A stretch of DNA of 64,000 nt, taken from contig JAAVEW010000011.1 of the NCBI GenBank assembly GCA_014801075.1, positions 1 through 64,000 on the forward strand. Reading direction: 5' to 3'. Numbering within the stretch: position 1 is the stretch's first letter; each line of letters begins with the position of its first letter. The translations under genes were made by a program, and so were the position numbers. The notes beneath the pieces were generated by a model, which saw nothing but the letters and a program-made list of their open reading frames with translations, was not told the DNA's origin and did no database searches. This document shows, in pieces, positions 26,593 to 36,191 of the stretch. The DNA comes from Barnesiella sp. GTDB taxonomy: Bacteria; Bacteroidota; Bacteroidia; Bacteroidales; Muribaculaceae.

Positions 26593-26783
26593 TGGCGGGG
26601 GTCTCCTGACCCGCGCTCCACATTGTGGCGGAGCAACGTGGTGGGGCCGTCCCCGGCCGCACGATAACTGCTCTAACTTGCTTAAGCGTCTAACTTACTA
26701 AAGCGCGGGTCAGGAGACCCCCGCCACATAGCGCAGCCTCTCAGGTGTGCGGCCGAGGACGGCCCCACCACGTTGCTCCGCCA
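26593..26783. repeat. Interleaved GC-rich inverted repeats (A-B-A'-B')
   Basis: Arm A (26593-26617) is the exact reverse complement of A' (26702-26726), 25 bases. Arm B (26626-26662) is the reverse complement of B' (26747-26783) with one mismatch in 37. The order A-B-A'-B' means the two pairs cross rather than nest. A further degenerate partner of the A'-side flank lies at 26549-26592 (GAGAGGCTACGCA against GCGCAGCCTCTC). No coding frame fits. The rest of the 26472-26914 gap holds only the terminator at 26513. Confidence 0.75.
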
Positions 26784-26914
26784 CTACTTTCCTCCTTGGT
26801 GGCCTTAGCGACCCAACATTCCCCTCCCTACCGCGGCCGCGCTCTAAACAATCACGCCGGCCATGATGTTAAAATACATATTCATCACCTGTAACTTAAA
26901 AAATCATTCACGTT

Positions 26915-28612
26915 ATGGATTGGCTTATACATACGTTTCAACAAAATCAGGTTATTCCTATTTTCCTTACTCTCGGCCTCGGATTCTGGCTGGGAGGATT
27001 CAGATTCAAATCATTTTCGCTCGGTCCTGTCACCGCTACACTTATAGTGGGCGTTATCATCGGACAGATGGGTATTGACATTCCCGAGACAGTCAAGTCA
27101 GTAGCCTTCATGCTCTTCCTCTTCTCTATCGGCTACAGCGTTGGCCCGCAGTTCTTTCGTTCGCTCAAAGGTGACGGACTGAAACAGATATGTTTCGCGC
27201 TCGTGGAGGCCGTAGTCGTAATCGGTGTCACGATAGGGATATGCAAACTTTGCGGCTACAACAAGGGCATCGGCGTAGGCGTGTTTGCCGGCGCACAGAC
27301 CGTGTCGGCCGTCATTGGTGTAGGTTCCGATACGATTCGCTCGCTGGGCTTCACCCCCGACGAAGCGCAGAAACTGATAGCTATGATACCTGCCTGCTAC
27401 GCAGTGTGCTACGTATTCGGCACCATCGGTTCGGCTTGGATTATCGCCAACCTCGGCCCGATGCTCCTCGGAGGCCTTAAGAAAGTGAAAGCGGAGACCG
27501 CAAGACTTGAAGAGGAAATGGATTCGGGCGAACTCATTCCCGAGCCGGGCCAGATTGTAGCCAACCGCCCCATATCGTTCCGCGCCTACAAAGCGGAATC
27601 GGACTACTTCAACAAGCCACGCACTGTCAAGGAGATAGAACGCTGCATGAAGGAGAACAACCACCGCCACTTCATAGTCAGACTGCGCATCAACGGCGAA
27701 ATCACCGACCCCGATCCCGACGTGAAGGTGCGCAAGGGAGACACCGTCGTACTGAGTGGCCGTCGCGAAAGCATCGTAGAGCACGGTTCGCTGATAGGCC
27801 CGGAGGTTGCCGACCACGAACTTCTCACCTTCAGCACCGAGAACCTCCCCGTCGTGGTATCGAAATCGGGAGCTGACGGAATGACTATCGGCCAACTTCG
27901 CATGCAACCCTACATGCACGGCGTAATGATAAACAAACTGGTGCGCAACGACATGCTCATGCCTCTGCGCCGCGGTCTCAAAATCGAAAAGGGCGACGTC
28001 ATCACCCTCATGGGTCTGCCCGAAGATGTTGCGCAGGCCGTTCCCGAGATAGGCTACAGCGACCGTCCCGGCTATCAGAGCGACATGGTGTTCATCGGTC
28101 TCGGTATAGCTATCGGTTGCCTTATCGGCGCTATCGTCATCAATATGGGAGGCATCCCCGTGTCACTCAGCACCAGCGGCGGCGCTATCCTCTCAGGCCT
28201 CGTGCTGGGATGGTTGCGCTCCAAGAAACCCTCAATCGGCTACATACCCCGCTCCGTCACATGGTTTATGGACAATGCCGGACTCAATCTCTTCATAGCC
28301 GTCGTAGGACTATCAGCCGGGCCGTCGTTCATCAGCGGACTGAAAGAGGTAGGCGTCGGACTCTTCTTCGTCGGCGTCGCCTGCACCACCCTGCCGCTGA
28401 TTATATCGATACTTATAGGCAACAAACTGTTTAAATTCCCCGCCGCCGTCACCCTCGGCTGCGTAGCCGGAAGCCGCAACGCCGTGGCCGCGCTCGGTGC
28501 CATCCAGGATAATCTCGACAGCACCCTTCCGGTCATGGGCTACACCGTCACCTACGCCGTGGGCAGCGTAACGCTGATACTCGCCGGCATGGTCGTGGCG
28601 ATACTGTGCTGA
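26915..28612 (+). CDS. AspT/YidE-family antiporter with two TrkA-C domains
   Basis: 565 aa. Two blocks of about five TM helices (10-180 and 395-565) flank a hydrophilic middle (200-385) with two RCK_C/TrkA-C-like segments (VRKGDTVVLSGRRESI, IEKGDVITLMGLPEDV). The repeated FxxxIGYSVGPQFF and VGLSAGPSFISGLK motifs are typical of the aspartate:alanine antiporter family. The real substrate of Bacteroidetes members is mostly unknown; exchange of acidic amino acids or dicarboxylates is inference. It appears to be a single-gene unit. Confidence 0.85.
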   Translation: MDWLIHTFQQNQVIPIFLTLGLGFWLGGFRFKSFSLGPVTATLIVGVIIGQMGIDIPETVKSVAFMLFLFSIGYSVGPQFFRSLKGDGLKQICFALVEAVVVIGVTIGICKLCGYNKGIGVGVFAGAQTVSAVIGVGSDTIRSLGFTPDEAQKLIAMIPACYAVCYVFGTIGSAWIIANLGPMLLGGLKKVKAETARLEEEMDSGELIPEPGQIVANRPISFRAYKAESDYFNKPRTVKEIERCMKENNHRHFIVRLRINGEITDPDPDVKVRKGDTVVLSGRRESIVEHGSLIGPEVADHELLTFSTENLPVVVSKSGADGMTIGQLRMQPYMHGVMINKLVRNDMLMPLRRGLKIEKGDVITLMGLPEDVAQAVPEIGYSDRPGYQSDMVFIGLGIAIGCLIGAIVINMGGIPVSLSTSGGAILSGLVLGWLRSKKPSIGYIPRSVTWFMDNAGLNLFIAVVGLSAGPSFISGLKEVGVGLFFVGVACTTLPLIISILIGNKLFKFPAAVTLGCVAGSRNAVAALGAIQDNLDSTLPVMGYTVTYAVGSVTLILAGMVVAILC

Positions 28613-28732
28613 CGCCCGCCGGTCACCCCGGCAACCCGCTCCCGGCCATGCCGTAGCTAACCGTTGTCCGGCGTTTCGCGGCCAAGATGCCTGACATTCA
28701 TGCGACTTTCAACAAAAAAAGCGACTTGAAAA

Positions 28733-28764
28733 TTTGGCGAAACCGCAGGAATGTTGTAATTTTG
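28733..28764 (+). promoter_or_regulatory. Promoter of rplS with both boxes
   Basis: TTTG (28733-28736), a 20-base spacer and TAATTTTG (28757-28764) match the Bacteroidetes consensus fully. A leader of about 75 bases follows, where autoregulation of L19 could act. Confidence 0.75.
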
Positions 28765-28846
28765 TGCCCGTTAAGCGTAATCTCTGGCGAGACAGGTTGC
28801 TCGCGAATATTGCGTCATTGCTAACATTTTAAAGTAAATCAATAAA

Positions 28847-29206
28847 ATGGACTTAATCAAAGTAGCCGAAGAAGCTTTTGCAACCGCAAAGCAATTTCCC
28901 GAATTCGGCCCGGGCGACACTATCACAGTTGCATACCGCATCAAAGAGGGTAACAAAGAGCGTATCCAGCAGTATCGCGGTGTTGTAATCCGTATCTCAG
29001 GCGAAGGCAACAAAAAACGCTTCACCGTTCGTAAGATTTCCGATAACATCGGCGTTGAGCGTATCTTCCCCATCGAGTCGCCGTTCATCGACTCTATCGT
29101 AGTCAACAAGTATGGTAAAGTGCGTCGTGCAAAACTTTATTACCTGCGCAATCTTACCGGCAAAAAAGCTCGTATCAAAGAGCGCCGCGTAAACATCGCC
29201 AAGTAA
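28847..29206 (+). CDS. rplS: 50S ribosomal protein L19
   Basis: 119 aa. [35 protein letters not shown] and [20 protein letters not shown] are canonical L19 blocks. L19 lies at the 30S-50S interface. Single-gene unit bounded by the 28733 promoter and the 29236 terminator. Confidence 0.97.
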   Translation: MDLIKVAEEAFATAKQFPEFGPGDTITVAYRIKEGNKERIQQYRGVVIRISGEGNKKRFTVRKISDNIGVERIFPIESPFIDSIVVNKYGKVRRAKLYYLRNLTGKKARIKERRVNIAK

Positions 29207-29235
29207 TCACGGCACTGCATGCTGAAAAGAATCAA

Positions 29236-29282
29236 CGGACATCGCACCCCATTAAGCGGGTTTGCGATGTCCGCTGTTTTTT
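29236..29282 (+). terminator. Terminator of rplS
   Basis: CGGACATCGCA (29236-29246) pairs with TGCGATGTCCG (29263-29273), inner CCCC..GGG stem, then a T-run. Confidence 0.88.
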
Positions 29283-29352
29283 ACCCGTTTTTTTTGTCCG
29301 GAATGTGCCACAAAAAATGCAATATTTTCGCTCATTTTTACCCAAAAGATTG

Positions 29353-29360
29353 TAAATTTG
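29353..29360 (+). promoter_or_regulatory. -7 promoter box of pta-ackA
   Basis: TAAATTTG 80 bases before the pta start; a TTTTCG stretch lies about 20 bases upstream of it. Confidence 0.55.
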
Positions 29361-29440
29361 CAATTGATACGACGCCATAATCGTCCCCAAGGGACACGCC
29401 ACACGAGCGTCGCCAATAAAACCTAATAAAAATACTGCAA

Positions 29441-30457
29441 ATGAAACTATTTGACCGTCTGACACGCTGCGCGATAGAGAACCCGCAACGCATCGTCCTG
29501 CCCGAGGGAAACGAGCCCCGCACCCTTACAGCCGCCAACCGCATTCTGGCCGACGGCATAGCCGAAATCATACTTATCGGTGACCCCGAAGAGATACATC
29601 ACCTCGCTGTCGATATGAACCTCTACCATATCAAGGACGCTACCATCATCAATCCCTGCGACGAGAAAGTCATCGACAAATACGCACCCCTCCTTTTCGA
29701 GCTCCGCAAATCAAAGGGTATCACCGAAGAGGAAGCACGCCTGACTGCCGCCAACCCCCTATACCTCGGCTGCCTCATGGTCAAGGCCGGAGATGCCGAC
29801 GGACAGGTAGCCGGCGCGATGAACACCACAGGCAATGTGCTCCGTGCAGCATTCCAGGTAATCAAGACCCAGCCCGGCATCAACGTCGTCTCAGGCGCTT
29901 TCATCATGCTTCTGCCCGAAGGTCTCAACTTCGGTACTGACGGCATCCTTATCTTCGCCGACTGCGCCGTAGTGCCCGACCCCAACGCCGAAGAGCTCGC
30001 CCAGATTGCAATCTCCACCGCCCAGTCGGCACGCTTCATCGCCGGCATCGAGCCCCGCGTTGCTCTCCTGAGCTTCTCAACCAAAGGCAGCGCACGTCAT
30101 GAGCGCGTCAACAAGGTCATCGAAGCTACCCGCATAGCCCACACCATGGACCCCGACCTCATTCTCGACGGCGAACTGCAGGCCGACGCAGCCATCGTGC
30201 CCAGCGTAAGCAACAAGAAAGCTCCCGACTCGCCCCTCAACGGCCGTGCCAACGTACTCGTATTCCCCTCGCTCGAAGTGGGTAACATCGCCTACAAACT
30301 CGTGCAGCGTCTCGGCAACGTCGAGGCCGTAGGTCCCGTGCTCCAGGGTCTCGCCGCTCCCGTCAACGACCTCTCGCGCGGCTGCTTCCCCGAGGATATC
30401 TACAAGACCATCATCATCACCTGCAACCAGGCCATCGGTCTCAAGAACAGCAAATAA
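29441..30457 (+). CDS. pta: Phosphate acetyltransferase
   Basis: 338 aa, the short single-domain form without the N-terminal DRTGG/P-loop part. LPEGNEPRTLTAANRIL, the DGQVAGAMNTTGNVLRAA block (113-130), SFSTKGSARHERVNKV and DGELQADAAIVP are family signatures. It interconverts acetyl-CoA and acetyl phosphate. It is followed after 45 bases by ackA, forming the acetate-producing ATP-yielding pathway used in gut fermentation. Confidence 0.95.
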   Translation: MKLFDRLTRCAIENPQRIVLPEGNEPRTLTAANRILADGIAEIILIGDPEEIHHLAVDMNLYHIKDATIINPCDEKVIDKYAPLLFELRKSKGITEEEARLTAANPLYLGCLMVKAGDADGQVAGAMNTTGNVLRAAFQVIKTQPGINVVSGAFIMLLPEGLNFGTDGILIFADCAVVPDPNAEELAQIAISTAQSARFIAGIEPRVALLSFSTKGSARHERVNKVIEATRIAHTMDPDLILDGELQADAAIVPSVSNKKAPDSPLNGRANVLVFPSLEVGNIAYKLVQRLGNVEAVGPVLQGLAAPVNDLSRGCFPEDIYKTIIITCNQAIGLKNSK

Positions 30458-30502
30458 TCCCACATACTCCCCGATATATCAACCCCATAAACATATCACA
30501 AG

Positions 30503-31702
30503 ATGAAAATACTCGTGCTCAACTGCGGCAGCAGCTCTGTGAAATATAAACTCATTGATACTGACAACGATACCACCCTCGCCGAAGGCGGCGTAGAGAA
30601 AGTGGGCATGGACGGCACTTTCCTCAAATACAAGCGTCCCGACGGCTCAAAGGAAATCATCGAACTCGGCAACGCTGACCACAAAGGCTCGGTGCTCGCC
30701 ATCCTCAACCTGCTCACCGACGCCAAGGAAGGCTGCATCAAGAGCTTCGACGAAATTGATGCCGTAGGTCACCGCGTGGTACACGGCGGCGAGAAGTTCA
30801 ACAAGAGCGTGCTCATCACCGACGAAGTGATGCAGCAGATCAAGGACTGCTACGACCTTGCTCCGCTCCACAATCCCGCCAACGTCACCGGTATCGAGGC
30901 CATCTCGTCAATCCTGCCCGACGTCAAGCAGGTAGCGGTATTTGACACCGCGTTCCACCAGACTATGCCCGCAAGCTCCTTCATGTATGCCCTTCCCTAC
31001 AAATACTACAAGGAGGATGGCGTGCGCCGCTACGGCTTCCACGGCACCTCTCACCGCTACGTGTCGGCCCGCGTGTGTGAAATCCTCGGCGTTGACCCCG
31101 CCACTCAGAAGATTGTGACCTGCCACGTAGGCAACGGCGGCTCTATCACAGCTGTCGACGGCGGCAAGAGCGTCGACACCTCTATGGGTCTCACCCCCAC
31201 CGAGGGCCTCATGATGGGTACACGCGTCGGCGACATCGACCCGGGCGCGCTTACCTTCCTTATGAAACGCCACAACCTCACCCCCGACGACGTACAGACC
31301 ATCATCAACAAGCAGAGCGGTGTATTCGGTATCACCGAAATGTCGTCAGACATGCGTGACATCGAGAACGCCGACAAGGCCGGCAACGAACGCGCTCACC
31401 TCGCCCTCGACATGTACGAGAAACGCATCGTCAAATACATCGGTGCTTACGCTGCAGAGATGGGCGGTCTCGACATCATCGTGTTCACCGGCGGTGTAGG
31501 TGAGAACCAGACAGGCGTGCGCGAGAACGTGTGCCGTCCCCTCAAATTCATGGGCGTGGAAATCGACACCGAGCTCAACGACCGCACCCGCGGCACTGAG
31601 ACCGTAATCTCAACCCCCGCATCGCGCGTCAAGGTAGTCGTTGTTCCCACCGACGAGGAACTGATGATTGCCCGCGACACCGAAAGCATCGTCAAAGCAT
31701 AA
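30503..31702 (+). CDS. ackA: Acetate kinase
   Basis: 399 aa, full length. N-terminal LVLNCGSSSVKYKL, VGHRVVHGGEKF, GFHGTSHRYV (174-183), CHVGNGGSITAV, and TPTEGLMMGTRVGDIDPG match the ASKHA-fold acetate kinases. It makes ATP and acetate from acetyl phosphate. Downstream of pta in the same operon. Confidence 0.96.
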   Translation: MKILVLNCGSSSVKYKLIDTDNDTTLAEGGVEKVGMDGTFLKYKRPDGSKEIIELGNADHKGSVLAILNLLTDAKEGCIKSFDEIDAVGHRVVHGGEKFNKSVLITDEVMQQIKDCYDLAPLHNPANVTGIEAISSILPDVKQVAVFDTAFHQTMPASSFMYALPYKYYKEDGVRRYGFHGTSHRYVSARVCEILGVDPATQKIVTCHVGNGGSITAVDGGKSVDTSMGLTPTEGLMMGTRVGDIDPGALTFLMKRHNLTPDDVQTIINKQSGVFGITEMSSDMRDIENADKAGNERAHLALDMYEKRIVKYIGAYAAEMGGLDIIVFTGGVGENQTGVRENVCRPLKFMGVEIDTELNDRTRGTETVISTPASRVKVVVVPTDEELMIARDTESIVKA

Positions 31703-31778
31703 TCTACTGTTGTGTCAAGTCACAGCATAATTAACTATTGTGCTTAATATTAACATATAATTCAAACACACTTCAACT

Positions 31779-32675
31779 ATGACAAAAATCAAAGCAGCCA
31801 TAGTAGGATACGGCAACATAGGCCGCTTCGTACTCGATGCCCTCAAGGAAGCTCCCGACTTCGAGATAGCCGGCGTGGTACGCCGCTCGGTAGCCGACAT
31901 CCCCGCCGAACTCGCACCCTACAAGGTGGTTACCAATATCGACGAACTCGACCGCGTAGACGTGGCTATCCTCTGCACTCCCACCCGCGAAGTGGAGAAA
32001 TATGCCGCCGAATATCTCGCCAAAGGCATCAACACCGTTGACTCCTACGATATACACACCTCGATTTGCGACCTCCGCAGCAATCTCGACGCCATCGCCA
32101 AAGCCAACGGCACCGTGGCTATCATCTCGGCCGGATGGGACCCCGGAAGCGACTCCGTGGTGCGCACTCTGATGCAAGCCGCTGCCCCCAAGGGTATCAC
32201 CTACACCAACTTCGGCCCCGGTATGTCGATGGGCCACACCGTGTGTGTCAAGTCAAAACCGGGTGTCAAGAACGCGTTGTCAATGACAATTCCTCTCGGC
32301 ACAGGCATTCACCGCCGCATGGTATATGTAGAGCTTGAGGATGGCGCCCGTCTTGAGGACGTAGCTGCCGCCGTCAAGGCTGACCCCTACTTCGCATCTG
32401 ACGAAACCCACGTGATGCAGGTTGCATCGGTCGACGAGGTCAAGGATATGGGCCACGGCGTCCACATGGTGCGCAAAGGTGTGTCGGGCTGCACTCAGAA
32501 CCAGCGTTTCGAGTTCAACATGACCATCAACAACCCGGCCCTGACTGCACAGATACTCGTAGGCACCGCCCGCGCAGCCATGCGTCAGGCTCCAGGCGCC
32601 TACACCATGATTGAAATCCCCGTCATCGACCTTCTCTACGGCGACCGTAACGAATTGGTAAAACACCTCGTATGA
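31779..32675 (+). CDS. ddh: meso-diaminopimelate D-dehydrogenase
   Basis: 298 aa. The Rossmann loop VGYGNIGRFVLDAL (9-22), TPTREVEKYAAEYLAKGINT, and ISAGWDPGSDSVVRTLMQA (115-133) match Ddh. It makes meso-DAP from tetrahydrodipicolinate with NADPH and ammonia in one step, for peptidoglycan and lysine. Its stop overlaps the lgt start (ATGA), so translation is probably coupled. No clear TAnnTTTG box was seen in the 76-base gap before it. Confidence 0.92.
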   Translation: MTKIKAAIVGYGNIGRFVLDALKEAPDFEIAGVVRRSVADIPAELAPYKVVTNIDELDRVDVAILCTPTREVEKYAAEYLAKGINTVDSYDIHTSICDLRSNLDAIAKANGTVAIISAGWDPGSDSVVRTLMQAAAPKGITYTNFGPGMSMGHTVCVKSKPGVKNALSMTIPLGTGIHRRMVYVELEDGARLEDVAAAVKADPYFASDETHVMQVASVDEVKDMGHGVHMVRKGVSGCTQNQRFEFNMTINNPALTAQILVGTARAAMRQAPGAYTMIEIPVIDLLYGDRNELVKHLV

Positions 32676-33550
32676 GCGCACTGACAGCAGCCATTACCTG
32701 GAATGCCGACCCTGTGCTCTTCCATCTCGGCAGTGTGCAGGTCAGATGGTACGGACTGATGTTTGCCATCGGTTTTCTGATTGGCTACAAGATAGTGGAA
32801 CGAATGTTCCGCCACGAAGGAGCGCCCGAGCGTTGGCTCGGCGTGCTCCTGCTGTGGCTCGGAGCCGGCACCATCATCGGCGCCCGTCTGGGACACGTAT
32901 TCTTCTACGAATGGAACTCCTACTCGCAACACCCGCTCCACATATTATATATATGGGAGGGTGGTCTTGCCAGCCACGGCGGCGCAATCGGCATCATCAT
33001 CTGCGTGATACTCTTCTCCATCTTCACCACGAAGAAGAGCCCGCTATGGACCTTTGACCGCATTGTGATACCGGTAGCTCTCGTGGGCGCACTGATACGT
33101 CTCGGCAACCTCTTCAACTCCGAGATTTACGGTCATCCCACCGACCTCCCCTGGGGTGTGAGATTCCTGCGCGGCGGTGAGTACCACGGGCTTCCCTGCC
33201 ACCCCACGCAGATATATGAGGCGCTTTGCTACCTCGCCCTGTTCGGACTGCTGATGTGGATGTACTGGAAACGCAACGCCGAGGAGCGCCCCGGACTGAT
33301 ATTCGGTGTATTCCTCGTGATACTGTTCTCGTGCCGCTTCCTCATCGAGTTCGTCAAGAACGATCAGGTAGCCTTCGAGGCCAACATGACCCTCAACATG
33401 GGCCAGTTGCTGAGTATCCCTTTCATACTGTTCGGAGCGATACTGATAATCAGAGCAATGCGACGTCCGCGACTCCGGCTCGCATTTCCCAACCGCTTCC
33501 CCGACGAAGAGCCCGACACCAAAAAAGAGCCCAAGTCAAAAAAGAAGTAA
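32672..33550 (+). CDS. lgt: Prolipoprotein diacylglyceryl transferase
   Basis: 292 aa with about seven TM helices. The Lgt signature RLGNLFNSEIYG (about 144-155), the GGLASHGGAIG motif (~95) and the H-P-TQIYEAL segment are present. It adds diacylglycerol to the lipobox cysteine of prelipoproteins. The highly basic C-terminal tail (DTKKEPKSKKK) is unremarkable. Overlaps ddh by 4 bases. Confidence 0.93.
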   Translation: MSALTAAITWNADPVLFHLGSVQVRWYGLMFAIGFLIGYKIVERMFRHEGAPERWLGVLLLWLGAGTIIGARLGHVFFYEWNSYSQHPLHILYIWEGGLASHGGAIGIIICVILFSIFTTKKSPLWTFDRIVIPVALVGALIRLGNLFNSEIYGHPTDLPWGVRFLRGGEYHGLPCHPTQIYEALCYLALFGLLMWMYWKRNAEERPGLIFGVFLVILFSCRFLIEFVKNDQVAFEANMTLNMGQLLSIPFILFGAILIIRAMRRPRLRLAFPNRFPDEEPDTKKEPKSKKK

Positions 33551-33621
33551 CCCCCGTTCCCCCGACATCGGCAGTATTTACTGCGGTTCTCCGCCTAAGC
33601 CCGTAGCTGCTTGAAGAACGA

Positions 33622-33665
33622 AACAAAGAGGATGCGCCAGTTCACTCTGACGCATCCTCTTTGTT
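33622..33665. terminator. Bidirectional terminator between lgt and rubrerythrin
   Basis: AACAAAGAGGATGCG (33622-33636) pairs exactly with CGCATCCTCTTTGTT (33651-33665); A- and T-tracts on either side serve both strands. Confidence 0.85.
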
Positions 33666-33685
33666 TATATTAGTATCGCAGGGGA

Positions 33686-34267
33686 TTAGTAGTTCTGGGC
33701 GTGACGTTCGAACCAGCCTTGGTCTTTGCCGCATACGGGGCATTTCTTGGGGGCTGACTTGCCGGTGAATACGTAACCGCAGTTACGGCACATCCATTCG
33801 GTGGGTTCTTCCTGAGTAAACTCGGTGCCGCTGGTAAGGCGTTCGAGAAGTCGGTTGTAGCGCTTTTCATGCTCAACCTCCACCTTGGCCACATTCTTGA
33901 AGAGAACGGCGATTTCGGGGAAACCTTCGTCGGCAGCGGTCTGCGCGAAGTTGGAATAGAGGTCGCTCCACTCTTCACGTTCGCCGGCGGCAGCTTCGGC
34001 AAGGTTAGTCTTGGTATCGGCCACAACGCCTGCGGGATAACCGGCGGTGATTTCCACTACGCCACCCTCAAGTTTCGAGAAGAACTGCTGCGCGTGGCTC
34101 AGTTCCTGGTTGGCTGTTTCAAGGAAGATGGCGGCAATCTGTTCATAGCCTTCCTCTACCGCTTTCTGTGCGAACAGTGTATATCGGCCTCTTGCCTGGC
34201 TTTCGCCTGCAAATGCTGCTAAAAGATTCTTTTCAGTCCGGGTGCCTTTGATGCTTTTCTTTTCCAT
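33686..34267 (-). CDS. rbr: Rubrerythrin
   Basis: 193 aa in the classical order: ferritin-like diiron domain (1-150, with E..R..YTLFA and E..H motifs: [19 protein letters not shown]), then a rubredoxin domain with [10 protein letters not shown] and [11 protein letters not shown] (about 160-185). It reduces hydrogen peroxide in anaerobes. A second, reversed rubrerythrin is encoded at 36192-36743. Confidence 0.93.
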   Translation of the reverse strand: MEKKSIKGTRTEKNLLAAFAGESQARGRYTLFAQKAVEEGYEQIAAIFLETANQELSHAQQFFSKLEGGVVEITAGYPAGVVADTKTNLAEAAAGEREEWSDLYSNFAQTAADEGFPEIAVLFKNVAKVEVEHEKRYNRLLERLTSGTEFTQEEPTEWMCRNCGYVFTGKSAPKKCPVCGKDQGWFERHAQNY

Positions 34268-34675
34268 AGTCGGGTATATATAAAATTAGTATTTAATTAT
34301 TGATTATCAGTTGCGCACCGCGGCCTTCTTCGCCGCGCTACTCAATAATTAAACACCCGTCGGCCCGAAAAAGTTTACGACGCCGGGGCTATCTCACAAG
34401 AATTGTAAAACTATCCAACAAGAAATGTAAAATCAGGGGCGGGAACTCAGTCCCGGCTTAGCCGTAAAACCGCAGCACGGCACGCGCCCGCGGCGCGTCA
34501 CCCCTCCCCGTCAGGTAAAAAAATCTCCCTGATTATCATTTTTTTCGCTATAATTAGCTGAATATTCGCATAAAATTGTTATCTTTGCAGCCTGAATTGA
34601 CAACAAAAAGATTGAATCACCAAATTTCGTCAATCAGATAGTTTATAAAAACATTATATCATTATCACATAAACT
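34268..34675. other. Divergent intergenic region, small palindromes and spt promoter
   Basis: About 400 bases. GC-rich palindromes (ACGCGCC/GGCGCGT at 34482-34498; CGGGA/TCCCG near 34440-34455) may be decayed intergenic repeats. TATCTTTG at 34580-34587 is a good -7 box for the rightward gene. No TAnnTTTG box was found for the leftward rubrerythrin gene. No ORF with protein character. Confidence 0.45.
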
Positions 34676-35863
34676 ATGAAGCTATTACAGGCTAAATTAG
34701 CACAGTATCAGGAACCGCAGAAAGCCAAAGCGGCAGGCATCTATCCATATTTCCGCGCCATCTCTTCGGAGCAGGACCCCGAAGTTATCATCAACGGCAA
34801 GAAAGTATTGATGTTCGGTTCCAACTGCTACACCGGTCTCGTCAACGACCCCCGCATCAAGGAAGCTGCCATCGAGGCAACAAAGAAATACGGCACAGGA
34901 TGCGCCGGTTCACCCTTCCTCAACGGTACCCTCGACCTGCACAAAGAACTCGAAGCAGCCATCGCCAAGTACATCGGCAAAGAAGATGTAATGATCTACT
35001 CCACCGGTTTTGAAGTGAACCTCGGTGTGGTATCATGCCTCACAGGCCGCGAAGACTACATCATCTGGGACGAACAGGACCACGCATCGATTATCGAAGG
35101 CCGTCGTCTGTCATTCTCCCAGTCGCTCAAATACAAGCACAACGACATGGAGTCGCTCGAAAAGCAGCTCCAGAAATGCGACCCTGACAAAGTGAAACTC
35201 ATCGTCACCGACGGCGTGTTCTCAATGGAAGGCGACGTTGCCAACCTCCCCGAAATCGTTCGTCTCGCCAAGAAGTACAACGCTTCGGTAATGGTTGACG
35301 AAGCCCACGGTATCGGCGTGTTCGGCGAAGGCGGCCGCGGCACCTGCAACCACTTCGGCGTTACCGACGACGTTGACCTCGTCATGGGTACATTCTCCAA
35401 ATCGTTCGCATCGCTCGGCGGCTTCATCGCCACCGACAAGGAAATCACTAACTTCCTCCGCCACCACTCACGCTCCTACATCTTCACCGCTTCAATCACT
35501 CCGGCCTCTACAGCCGCCGCGTTGAAAGCCCTCGAAATCATGCAGGCTGAGCCCGAGCGTCAGGAAAAACTTTGGGAAAACACCAACTATGCCCTCGAAG
35601 GTTTCCGCAACATGGGCTGCGAAATCGGTCACACCTCAACTCCGATTATCCCCCTCTACATCCGCGACAACTTCAAGACATTTGCCATCACCCGCGACCT
35701 CCTCGAGGAAGGCATCTTCGTCAACCCCGTAGTTTCGCCCGCCGTAGCGCCCCACGACACTCTTATCCGCTTCTCCCTCATGGCCACTCACACCCGCGAG
35801 CAGGTCACCACAGCGTTGGAGAAAATCCAAAAAGTGTTCCGCGCCCACAACCTCATCCCCTGA
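34676..35863 (+). CDS. spt: Serine palmitoyltransferase (alpha-oxoamine synthase family)
   Basis: 395 aa PLP enzyme. N-terminus KLAQYQEPQKAKAAGIYPYF, GSNCYTGLVNDPRIKEA, GTGCAGSPFLNGTLDLH and the PLP-lysine motif GTFSKSFASLGGF (~240) match Bacteroides SPT rather than KBL or BioF, whose N-termini differ. It condenses serine with palmitoyl-CoA in sphingolipid synthesis, a trait of Bacteroidetes. KBL (glycine C-acetyltransferase) is the main alternative. Confidence 0.82.
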   Translation: MKLLQAKLAQYQEPQKAKAAGIYPYFRAISSEQDPEVIINGKKVLMFGSNCYTGLVNDPRIKEAAIEATKKYGTGCAGSPFLNGTLDLHKELEAAIAKYIGKEDVMIYSTGFEVNLGVVSCLTGREDYIIWDEQDHASIIEGRRLSFSQSLKYKHNDMESLEKQLQKCDPDKVKLIVTDGVFSMEGDVANLPEIVRLAKKYNASVMVDEAHGIGVFGEGGRGTCNHFGVTDDVDLVMGTFSKSFASLGGFIATDKEITNFLRHHSRSYIFTASITPASTAAALKALEIMQAEPERQEKLWENTNYALEGFRNMGCEIGHTSTPIIPLYIRDNFKTFAITRDLLEEGIFVNPVVSPAVAPHDTLIRFSLMATHTREQVTTALEKIQKVFRAHNLIP

Positions 35864-35886
35864 TAACGAACTCATTCTTAATACAG

Positions 35887-35929
35887 AGAGCAGCATCGCA
35901 AAAACCATCTTTGCGATGCTGCTCTTTTT
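35887..35929 (+). terminator. Terminator of spt
   Basis: AGAGCAGCATCGCAAA pairs with TTTGCGATGCTGCTCT, followed by TTTTT. Confidence 0.88.
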
Positions 35930-35931
35930 AG

Positions 35932-36021
35932 ACCCCGTTCTCCAATATTTGTTAACGCTTGGCCCCCGGCATTAACAAACATTGGAGAACGTAGCTTAAA
36001 CAAATATTGGGGGAACGACGG
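35932..36021. repeat. Dispersed CCAATATTTGTT repeat, three-armed copy (copy 2)
   Basis: GTTCTCCAATATTTGTTAA (35937-35955) pairs with the reverse complement at 35972-35990 with one mismatch, around a GC-rich loop; a third arm, AACAAATATTGGGGGAAC, follows at about 35999-36016. The single-armed copies at 13971 and 62023 share the CCCCGTT...CCAATATTTGTTAACGCC unit. Confidence 0.7.
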
Positions 36022-36041
36022 TCCTGAATTTTAAAAATAAA

Positions 36042-36073
36042 TTTGCAAAATACTTCACCTTTTAATAACTTTG
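36042..36073 (+). promoter_or_regulatory. Promoter of the reverse rubrerythrin gene
   Basis: TTTG (36042-36045), 20-base spacer, TAACTTTG (36066-36073). An overlapping alternative -7, TAAATTTG, lies at 36038-36045. The leader would be about 110 bases. Confidence 0.75.
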
Positions 36074-36191
36074 TGTAGTCTTAACCCACCTTCTCAGCAA
36101 AGGCTGTCATTATGACGACACGGGCAATGACAACGCGTAAATCACGATAACTATTTATTTAAGAAGTATAATTATCTAAAAACTAAGTATT

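Noticed and set aside
26593-26783. CRISPR array or IS end
   Set aside because: Arms are inverted rather than direct repeats with spacers, and no cas or transposase gene is nearby.
31703-31778. Riboswitch upstream of ddh (lysine-type)
   Set aside because: The 76-base gap is too short and shows no recognisable aptamer features.
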